From the NCBI RefSeq assembly GCF_013177315.1, contig NZ_CP053661.1, forward strand, positions 5,394,001 to 5,458,000: a stretch of DNA of 64,000 nt, written 5' to 3'. The notes beneath the pieces are model-generated. The model worked only from the letters and a program-made list of their open reading frames with translations. It searched no databases and was not told where the DNA came from. This DNA comes from Thermoleptolyngbya sichuanensis A183 (GTDB taxonomy: Bacteria; Cyanobacteriota; Cyanobacteriia; Elainellales; Elainellaceae). The position numbers and the translations under genes were made by a program. This document shows, in pieces, positions 43,753 to 50,640 of this stretch (position 1 is the first letter of the stretch; the number at the start of each line of letters is the position of its first letter).

Positions 43753-45000
43753 TTAGGCATAGATCGGGTCGAGCTTGATCAGCGTATGCAGCAGCACGTC
43801 CGCGCCCTGGGTGCATTGCTCTGGCGAGGTGTATTCCATGCCGGAGTGGCTGAGTCCCTCTTGGCTGGGCACGAAGATCATGCCCATGTCGGTAAAGCGG
43901 CCCATCTCCATTGCGTCGTGGCCGGCGCGGCTGGGCATGTAGAGGTAGCTCAGGTTAAGGTCTTGCGAGACGGCTTCAATCGCTGCCTGGACATTGAGAG
44001 AGGCCAGCGTCGGCTCCACCGTAAGGACGGGCGCGATGTCGATGCGGGTGTGGGTGGCGATCGCAATCTCGCACAGGGTCTGCTTCAGCTTCTCCAGCAT
44101 TTGTTCTAGCACCACCTGCGACAGGTCGCGCATATCGACCGACAGTTCTACGGTTCCCGGCACAATGTTCATCGCGTTGGGGGCGACGGTGAGATAGCCG
44201 ACAGTGGCGACGGGCTGGCTGGGCTGCTCTAGAGCGATCGCCTGCACCGACAGAATGACCTTTGCGGCGGCAATCAGCGCGTCTTGGCGCATGTCCATGG
44301 GGGTGGTGCCTGCATGGTTGGGCTGGCCATGAATCGTGATCAGATGCCGCTGCATCCCCACTACGCCCTGCACCACGCCAATCGCCTGGCCCTTGCGCTC
44401 CAGCACGCAGCCCTGCTCCACATGCAGTTCCACAAAGGCGGCAATGTCGGCGCGGGTGCGGCGGGCGCTGGGCAGTTGGCTCCAGTCGCCGCCAATTTTC
44501 TCTAGGCACGACTCAATCGGCTGGTCGATCTTGGGCAAATAGCGCTCTGGCTGATCTAGCAACACCGTCCCGGCGATCGCCTGCCCGCCGATCATGCTGC
44601 TCTCCTCATCGGTAAATACAATGACCTCAATGGGATGCCGCAGCCGCAGGCCGTTCTCCTTCAGCGTCCGCACGACTTCAATGCCGCCCAGCACGCCCAG
44701 CGCACCATCAAACGGGCCGCCAGAGGGCACGGTGTCGATGTGGGAACCCGTGGCCAGGGCGGGTGCGTTGGGGTCGGTGCCCTCGTAGCGGCCGATCAGG
44801 TTTCCGGCAGCGTCCGTCCGCACGGTCATACCAGCCTCGATCATCCACTGCTGCACCAGATAGCGGGCCTGCAAATCTTCTGGCGAGAAGGCCAGGCGGC
44901 AGATGTCGCCGTTGGGCTGCCGTCCGATTTTGGCCAGTCGATCAATGGACTGCATGAGGCGATCGCCATTGACTGCAAGCTGTTTAGAAAGAACTACCAT
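43753..45000 (-). CDS. M20-family amidohydrolase (allantoate amidohydrolase / N-carbamoyl amino acid hydrolase)
   Basis: This 415-residue metal-dependent hydrolase belongs to the hydantoinase/carbamoylase (AllC) branch of the M20 peptidases. It would release ammonia from allantoate, ureidoglycine or an N-carbamoyl amino acid. Metal ligands are visible in ATGSHIDTVPSGGPFDG, FTDEESSMIGG, ELHVEQGCVLE and GLSHSGMEYT. The dimerisation lid contains NHAGTTPMDMRQDAL. The ATG at 45000, preceded by GGGGGATGG, is better than the GTG at 45051 and gives the family length. The neighbouring importer, and the purine permease and XdhC 15 kb away, suggest ureide or purine nitrogen use. The exact substrate is not settled. 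Confidence 0.85.
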   Translation of the reverse strand: MVVLSKQLAVNGDRLMQSIDRLAKIGRQPNGDICRLAFSPEDLQARYLVQQWMIEAGMTVRTDAAGNLIGRYEGTDPNAPALATGSHIDTVPSGGPFDGALGVLGGIEVVRTLKENGLRLRHPIEVIVFTDEESSMIGGQAIAGTVLLDQPERYLPKIDQPIESCLEKIGGDWSQLPSARRTRADIAAFVELHVEQGCVLERKGQAIGVVQGVVGMQRHLITIHGQPNHAGTTPMDMRQDALIAAAKVILSVQAIALEQPSQPVATVGYLTVAPNAMNIVPGTVELSVDMRDLSQVVLEQMLEKLKQTLCEIAIATHTRIDIAPVLTVEPTLASLNVQAAIEAVSQDLNLSYLYMPSRAGHDAMEMGRFTDMGMIFVPSQEGLSHSGMEYTSPEQCTQGADVLLHTLIKLDPIYA

Positions 45001-45165
45001 TCCATCCCCCAAACATTGATTTTCTGTGATTTCAGCGTCAACACGGGTCACTGAGGCGAATTTCCATCCCAGGTTTGATCCTGTCGGTGGCGTTGCGTCC
45101 TGGAAGATCGGCGAATCAGCACACCCCCCAAGTTATCCAGCATAAATCGGTTCTCATATGCATAC

Positions 45166-45173
45166 TGTATACA
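45166..45173. promoter_or_regulatory. TGTATACA palindrome upstream of the amidohydrolase gene
   Basis: This 8-bp palindrome lies about 165 bases upstream of the ATG. Adjacent catatg makes the stretch locally palindromic. It resembles half-sites bound by some GntR-family repressors, but is short enough to be chance. Confidence 0.2.
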
Positions 45174-45321
45174 AAGATGCGGAAATCGCAAACTCTTGGA
45201 GTCGCGGGTTATTGCCGCCATCACTAAAAGGCGCTAAGAGGCAACTGTTCAGAGGTAGCAGTGATCCGGCAGTGAACCTGCAACAAACCCGCAGCGCTCT
45301 GCCGATTTCCCCCTTTCCCCG

Positions 45322-46101
45322 TCACCCTCTATACACCACTGCCCGCCATGCAAACTGCGGCAGCGCCAGCATTCGTCGCCAGCGCCACGGTTCTTGATAG
45401 AGTCGATAGACCCACTCTAGGTTGTTGTTGCGGAGCCAGCCCGGGGCGCGGGTTTTGGTGCCCGACCAGATATCGAAGCTGCCGCCCACGCCGATCCAAA
45501 TTGCATTGGGGCAAACATGGCGGTGTTGGGCAATCCAAAATTCTTGTCGAGGAACCCCCAACCCCACCAAAATTAGGCGCGGCTGGAGTTCTCGGAGCCG
45601 TTCCAGCAGCGGGGCTTGCTCTTCGGGCGGGAGGTAGCCGTGCTGCACCCCGGCGATCGCCAGTCCTGGCACGTTTTCTTGCCACACCCGCGCCGCTTCA
45701 TCTGCGACCCCAGGCGCACCGCCAAAGAAAAATAGCGAGTAGGGCGCGCCGGGCAAGGCTGGGTCGGCAGACGCTCGAATCACGCACTCCGATAGCTCAA
45801 TGCCCGGACAGCGGTTGACGCGATATCCCCGCAAGCGCAGATACAGCACCACGCCTGCACCATCGGGAATCACCAATTCTGCTTGCCGGATTACTGCTGC
45901 CAGCGCGTCGTTTTGCTCTGCCTGCATGGCCATTTCGGCATTTAGCGTGACCACATGCACGCCGCGATTGCCCTGTGCGAGTTGCGCCAGCAGCCAGTCG
46001 CCATAGTCCGGCAGCAGGTGAATCGGCAGCCCCAGCACGTCTGCCATTGCAGGTTGCAGATTGTCTGGCAGCGCGTCGATTACGTCAGGCATGTTGAGCA
46101 T
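45322..46101 (-). CDS. WecG/TagA/CpsF-family glycosyltransferase
   Basis: This 259-residue GT26 enzyme transfers a sugar such as N-acetylmannosamine(uronic acid) to a lipid-linked carrier in polysaccharide synthesis. Family motifs are VVTLNAEMAMQAEQND, LVIPDGAGVVLYLRLRG, RCPGIEL, YSLFFFGGAPGVADEAA, LILVGLGVPRQEFWIAQHR and IWIGVGGSFDIWSGTKTRAP. A GAGGA ribosome site precedes the ATG. It acts at the cytoplasmic face of the membrane. The glycosyltransferase and pilin genes that follow are on the opposite strand. Confidence 0.88.
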   Translation of the reverse strand: MLNMPDVIDALPDNLQPAMADVLGLPIHLLPDYGDWLLAQLAQGNRGVHVVTLNAEMAMQAEQNDALAAVIRQAELVIPDGAGVVLYLRLRGYRVNRCPGIELSECVIRASADPALPGAPYSLFFFGGAPGVADEAARVWQENVPGLAIAGVQHGYLPPEEQAPLLERLRELQPRLILVGLGVPRQEFWIAQHRHVCPNAIWIGVGGSFDIWSGTKTRAPGWLRNNNLEWVYRLYQEPWRWRRMLALPQFAWRAVVYRG

Positions 46102-46269
46102 GTTTCCTCAAAACCACCGCTGATTATTATGCCCCAACGGGTCGGCCCTGATGGTTTTCTCCTGGGAGGGCGCATCAGAGGGAATGTGTCGATAGGCGAT
46201 CGCCACCGTAGGGAATTTTATTTTAAGCACAGGTTGGCTGGTGCATCTCTCACACTCTGATAAATCTCT

Positions 46270-46809
46270 ATGAAAGCTTTAACTCGTTTTGGGGCAGAGT
46301 CTTTGCCCCTCCGGTTCGAGCGCGACGTGGCGATGGGGTTTACGCTGATCGAGAAAATTGCGGTCGTGGCGATCGTTGCGGTTCTGATGGCGATCGCCGC
46401 CCCTAGCTGGATTACTTTCTTTAGCGCCCGCAGTCTCAACGCAGCCCAGGATGAAATCTTTCAAACCATGCGGCTGGCCCAGTTTCGGGCAGAGCAGACC
46501 CGTTCCACCTGGCAGGTCAGCCTGCGGACAGACTCCTACGGCTTTGTGCAAGTTGCTGCCCATCCGATCAACACCCCCATTGAACAGATTTTGTGGCGCG
46601 ACCTCGACCCCAGTATTCAGCTTCATCCCACAGAAATGACGCTGTATCAAACGGGTGGGTTGTATCGCGTTCAGTTTAATCATCAGGGTCGAGTCCTTGG
46701 GCAATTGGGGCGGGTGACGCTGATCCGGCAGAACAACCTCCAGATGAAACGATGCGTTACGGTATCTACATTGATCGGAGTCGTTCGCAAAGGTTGCCCC
46801 CAGCCATAG
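46270..46809 (+). CDS. FimT/GspH-type pseudopilin
   Basis: This 179-residue protein has a prepilin cleavage site GFTLIE after a 22-residue leader, then a hydrophobic helix (KIAVVAIVAVLMAIAAPS). A GspH/FimT-like globular domain follows, ending with a likely disulfide pair (RCVTVST and RKGC). It would be processed by the prepilin peptidase and join a type IV pilus or pseudopilus tip. It is a single gene with no other pilus genes adjacent. The third residue after the glutamate differs from the usual pattern, but the helix is intact. Confidence 0.82.
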   Translation: MKALTRFGAESLPLRFERDVAMGFTLIEKIAVVAIVAVLMAIAAPSWITFFSARSLNAAQDEIFQTMRLAQFRAEQTRSTWQVSLRTDSYGFVQVAAHPINTPIEQILWRDLDPSIQLHPTEMTLYQTGGLYRVQFNHQGRVLGQLGRVTLIRQNNLQMKRCVTVSTLIGVVRKGCPQP

Positions 46810-46849
46810 TCGGGCGCATGGCTAGATGCAGGGTTAAACGCAGACAGGG

Positions 46850-46935
46850 CCTACGCACTTGCGATCAGTTTTCTAGGTTTTGGATGATTTCTCGCGGGCT
46901 GCGCCCGCGAGAAATCATCCAACTGCGTCAGTCCT
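46850..46935. repeat. Palindromic MITE-like repeat, copy 3
   Basis: This copy has a degraded left end (ggcctacgca) and the right end tgcgtcagtcct (46924-46935). The inner hairpin is the best preserved of the three copies: 18-bp perfect arms (ggatgatttctcgcgggc) with a three-base loop at 46882-46920. It lies between the pseudopilin and the GT2 gene and keeps an open frame into the GT2 gene. Confidence 0.75.
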
Positions 46936-46993
46936 CGCAGAATTGAACGAAACCTGTCTTGGAGCCTTGGAACGTGCTTTTGAGGTTTGCCAA

Positions 46994-47908
46994 ATGTCGC
47001 CGCGTATTTCTGCCATTATCTGTACGCATAATCGGGCTGGTTATTTGGCTGGGGCGATCGCCAGTCTGCTGCGTCAGGAGTTCAGAGAACCCTACGAGGT
47101 TTTGGTGGTAGACAACGCCTCCACCGATGACACGCGGACTATAGTGGAGCCGTTTTTGCAGGATTCTCGGCTGCGCTATGTGCCAGAGCCGACGCTGGGG
47201 CTATCCGTCGCCCGCAACACTGGAGCCACCCACGCCGCCGCGCCCCTGCTGGCCTATTTGGATGACGATGCGATCGCCTCTCCACAATGGCTGCGAGTGC
47301 TGTCCGAAGCGTTTCAGGCAGACGAGAACCTGGCGATCGCAGGCGGGCGCGTCTTGCTGGATTGGGAAGGGCGGCTGCCCCCCCGCTGGCTTTCGGCAAA
47401 CCTGGCCAGCAGCCTCGGCGCATACGACCTGGGCAATGCGCCAGTCAAGATTCAGCAGCCGGGGCAAACGCCACGCGGCGTGAACTATGCCCTCCGGCGC
47501 GACTTTTGGGAATCAGTCGGCGGCTTTTCGGAGCAGCTTGGGCGCGTGGGCAACACGCTCCTATCCAACGAAGAACTGCACCTGACAGAACTGGCGCTGC
47601 GTCAGGGCAGAACGGTTCAATACTTGCCCGATGCCGAAGTTACTCACCGGGTCGCGCCCGAACGCCGCCACCAGGGGTGGTTTCTGGAACGAAGCTGGTG
47701 GCAGGGCGTGAGCGAATATCAGCGGGAACGCCTGACCGGAAAAGCCGGACTGGGGCAGGTGCGGCGGGGGGGCGATCGCCTCCTGCGGGGACTATACCAC
47801 TCGCTGCGATACGGCAATGACCCCGCCCTGCGGTTCGATAATTTGGTCTACGCTTACGGACAACTGAGCTATCTGGGGCTAGCACTCCGACACTTAGTCT
47901 GGCGCTAG
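46994..47908 (+). CDS. Family 2 glycosyltransferase
   Basis: This 304-residue GT-A enzyme starts MSPRISAIICTHNRAGYL. It has VVDNASTDDT for nucleotide-sugar binding, the DxD-type LAYLDDDAIAS, and a later EELHLTELALRQG. It should add a sugar to a surface polysaccharide; donor and acceptor are unknown. The open frame extends 38 codons upstream, but that part is read through palindromic repeat copy 3 and is not homologous to glycosyltransferases, so I start at 46994. It has no membrane segment. Confidence 0.83.
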   Translation: MSPRISAIICTHNRAGYLAGAIASLLRQEFREPYEVLVVDNASTDDTRTIVEPFLQDSRLRYVPEPTLGLSVARNTGATHAAAPLLAYLDDDAIASPQWLRVLSEAFQADENLAIAGGRVLLDWEGRLPPRWLSANLASSLGAYDLGNAPVKIQQPGQTPRGVNYALRRDFWESVGGFSEQLGRVGNTLLSNEELHLTELALRQGRTVQYLPDAEVTHRVAPERRHQGWFLERSWWQGVSEYQRERLTGKAGLGQVRRGGDRLLRGLYHSLRYGNDPALRFDNLVYAYGQLSYLGLALRHLVWR

Positions 47909-48198
47909 TAATCCGTCGCTAATAGTCCGGCGCTAGTAACACAGTGCCAAGCGCCAACAATAATAATGACGTAGCTGTAGTCATACAGCCTTATGAATAG
48001 GGCGCTAAGGTTAGCACAGGGCTAATCTCATTCCCGCAAACCGCGCTACAGGTGAAAACGCTGCACGCCTCACAGAGACTCGACCCGTAATCCAAAATCG
48101 CCAATCTAAAATTGCCAATCCAAAATCCAAAATCAATATAAGTTTGGTATGGCGCGAATGGTGATGGCACTCACGTTATAGCACTTGACGACCCGTTG

Positions 48199-48243
48199 AT
48201 GGATACTGGAGCAATGGATACCGGGGCGATAGATACCGGGGCG
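48199..48243 (+). repeat. 15-bp tandem repeat at the start of the permease gene
   Basis: Three units related to atggataccggggcg begin at 48199, 48214 and 48229, encoding MDTGA, MDTGA and IDTGA. The third grades into a HIP1 octamer. Successive units offer alternative start codons. Confidence 0.75.
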
Positions 48244-49029
48244 ATCGCCCCCCGCCAAACGCAGCGCCGCCCTTGGGCCTTGGGGCTGTGGGCAATGCTA
48301 GTGTTTGGCTTTTTGTACTTGCCCATCGGCGTGCTGGTGCTGATGAGCTTCAACAACTCGCGCATCCTATCGCTGCCGTTTCAGGGCTTTACCCTGCGCT
48401 GGTATCGCATGGCCCTGGAAGATGCAGCGATGCGCGTGGCGCTGGGCAACTCGATTCGGGTGGCGGCGGTGGCGACGGTGCTGGCATCTATCTTTGCGCT
48501 GCTGGCGGCCTTTGCCATCTATCGCTACCAGTTTTGGGGCAAAAACGCCTTTCGCATCGCGCTGAATCTGCCCATCTTGCTGCCGGGAATCGTGACGGGT
48601 GTGGCAATGCTGGCCTATTTCTCGGATCTCGGCCTGCCGCTGTCGCTGTGGACCGTGATTTTGGGACATGCCATCTTTGGGCTGCCTGTAGCGTTGGGGC
48701 CGATGCTAACGCGCCTGGGCCAGTTTCCCCGCAGCCTGGAAGAAGCCGCCTACGACCTGGGAGCCACGCCCGTTCAGGTGTTTCGAGACGTGCTATTTCC
48801 CTACCTTCGCAGCGCTGTGGTTGCCGGAGCCTTGCTCGCCTTCACGCTATCCTTTGATGAAGTCGTCGTCACCATTTTCCTCACCGGCCGCGACAACACC
48901 CTGCCGATGGAGATTTGGGGTCGCCTCCGCACCAACATCACGCCAGAAATTGCGGCGATCGCCACACTGATCCTCACGGTGAGTACCGTCCTGGTGCTGC
49001 TGAGTCAACAAGCGCAGCGGGACGGGTGA
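48199..49029 (+). CDS. ABC transporter permease, PotC-like (orphan pair)
   Basis: This 276-residue permease has six hydrophobic segments and the coupling motif EEAAYDLGATPVQVFRDVLFPYLRSAV. The extreme N-terminus is a triplicated MDTGA-type pentapeptide encoded by a 15-bp tandem repeat (48199-48243), so any of several start codons is possible. The cognate PotA-like ATPase follows, but no binding protein or PotB-like partner lies beside it. These may be encoded elsewhere, or the pair may borrow the partners of the 39-43 kb operon. Confidence 0.85.
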   Translation: MDTGAMDTGAIDTGAIAPRQTQRRPWALGLWAMLVFGFLYLPIGVLVLMSFNNSRILSLPFQGFTLRWYRMALEDAAMRVALGNSIRVAAVATVLASIFALLAAFAIYRYQFWGKNAFRIALNLPILLPGIVTGVAMLAYFSDLGLPLSLWTVILGHAIFGLPVALGPMLTRLGQFPRSLEEAAYDLGATPVQVFRDVLFPYLRSAVVAGALLAFTLSFDEVVVTIFLTGRDNTLPMEIWGRLRTNITPEIAAIATLILTVSTVLVLLSQQAQRDG

Positions 49030-49141
49030 TGGCGTGAAGCAGCCGTCTATCTCCCCAGCAACCCTGATCCCCAGCAACCCTGATCCCCAGCAGCCCGTTC
49101 CCTTTCCAACTCTTCAACTCCTCCATGCCTAACCCCTCTCC

Positions 49142-50221
49142 ATGCCTTCCCAACCCATTGTGTCTCTCGATCGCGTCAGCAAAATCTACGGCAGTGGACA
49201 AAAGGAAGTCTACGCGGTGAAAGACGTGACGCTGGCGGTGCAGCCGGGGGAGTTTTTTTCGCTGCTGGGGTCGAGCGGGTCGGGCAAAACGACAACGCTG
49301 CGGCTGATTGGCGGGTTCGAGATTCCGGAGTATGGGCAGGTTTGCCTCGGTGGCGAGGACGTGACCACCCTGCCGCCCTACCGACGGGCCGTGCATACGG
49401 TGTTTCAGAGCTATGCGCTGTTTCCCCACATGACGGTGGCGGAGAATATTGCCTATCCGCTGCAAATTGCAAGCGTGGCGCGGGCGGAGGCAGAACCGCG
49501 AGTGGCAGAGGCGATGCGGATGTTTCGGATTGAGGGGCTGGGCGATCGCCGTCCGTCGCAGCTTTCGGGCGGGCAACAGCAGCGGGTGGCGCTGGCGCGG
49601 GCGCTGATTAGCCGGCCCAAGGTGCTGCTGCTAGATGAGCCGCTGTCGGCGCTGGATGCCAAGATCCGAGAGGAGGTGCGGCAAGAACTGCGGGAGCTTC
49701 AGCGCGAGACGGGGCTGACGTTTATCTACGTGACGCATGACCAGGAAGAGGCGCTGGCCCTGAGCGATCGCATCGCCGTGATGCACAGCGGCCAGGTGCA
49801 GCAGTTGGGCAGCCCAAAGGACATTTACAATCGACCCGCCTCGCATTTTGTGGCGCAGTTCATTGGCAAGGCAAATTTTCTGCAAGGCATGGTGCAGGCG
49901 ATCGAGGGCGACCAAGCGGCGATCGCCCTCAATGGCTTTCCGCTTCGAGCGCTGGTCACCGGAACCGGGCTGACCGTGGGCGATGCGGCGACTATCATGC
50001 TGCGGCCAGAGCGGGTGCGACTGGTGGCGACGGATGCACCGGGGGCGATCGCCGCGACGATTCGCCAGGTCACCTACATCGGCCAGGTCTGGGAATGCAG
50101 GCTAGACACGCCGCTGGGGCCCCTGATGGCGACGCAGCTTGGAGGACAAGTCGCCCCGGCTGAGGGCGATGCCTGTGGGGTGGTTTGGGAAGAGGGCGCG
50201 TGCATTGTGCTGCCACATTAG
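49142..50221 (+). CDS. ABC transporter ATPase, PotA-like (orphan pair)
   Basis: This 359-residue ATPase has Walker A GSSGSGKTT, a Q-loop in VFQSYALFPHMTVAENI, the signature LSGGQQQRVALARAL, Walker B VLLLDEPLSALDAKIR and YVTHDQEEALAL. A C-terminal TOBE domain is present. It would energise the PotC-like permease encoded 112 bases upstream. The reversed permease-ATPase order and the missing binding protein distinguish this pair from the complete operon. Confidence 0.87.
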   Translation: MPSQPIVSLDRVSKIYGSGQKEVYAVKDVTLAVQPGEFFSLLGSSGSGKTTTLRLIGGFEIPEYGQVCLGGEDVTTLPPYRRAVHTVFQSYALFPHMTVAENIAYPLQIASVARAEAEPRVAEAMRMFRIEGLGDRRPSQLSGGQQQRVALARALISRPKVLLLDEPLSALDAKIREEVRQELRELQRETGLTFIYVTHDQEEALALSDRIAVMHSGQVQQLGSPKDIYNRPASHFVAQFIGKANFLQGMVQAIEGDQAAIALNGFPLRALVTGTGLTVGDAATIMLRPERVRLVATDAPGAIAATIRQVTYIGQVWECRLDTPLGPLMATQLGGQVAPAEGDACGVVWEEGACIVLPH

Positions 50222-50640
50222 CAGGGGCGATCGCTAGGGCGATCCAGAGCGACACTACTTAGCCTGTTTAGATCTATTTAGATCAGGCGCTTAATAGGAT
50301 TGAGACACACAGACGCACCCCATAGACACTTCCTCTCCTGAGATAGGATTGGAAACACAAACTCTATCCAACTTTATAAGCTTTAGGCTCTATCAGCCAT
50401 AGACTCCATCAGTCTTAATCTATATAGACTCTACAAGCTTTACGAAGAGGACTTCATGCCAGACATGTCCAGAATTTTCAGGGCTACAGCATTTTTTACT
50501 TTATTCTTCCAAAAAGTTACTAATCTTTAAAAAGTTACTAAAAGTATTGACCTTCTCGGCGAGGGTAACGTTTTCGGGCTTTTTGGGATCTTTTCGAATT
50601 CATTAAAGCAAGCCTGCTCCTGAGGGGTTCTGGCTGCAAG
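50222..50640 (+). other. 419-bp intergenic region upstream of the histidine kinase
   Basis: The region is AT-rich, with no gene. It holds short direct repeats: aaaaagttacta twice near 50512-50543, and two aggattg(a/g)-type motifs near 50297 and 50347. The kinase promoter is probably near 50540-50580 (ttgacc is present), but no firm -10 box is visible. Confidence 0.45.

Noticed and set aside
50290-50360. Two aggattg-type motifs resembling the end of a cyanobacterial CRISPR repeat
   Set aside because: They are only about ten bases long, imperfect and about 50 bases apart, with no third copy and no cas genes.
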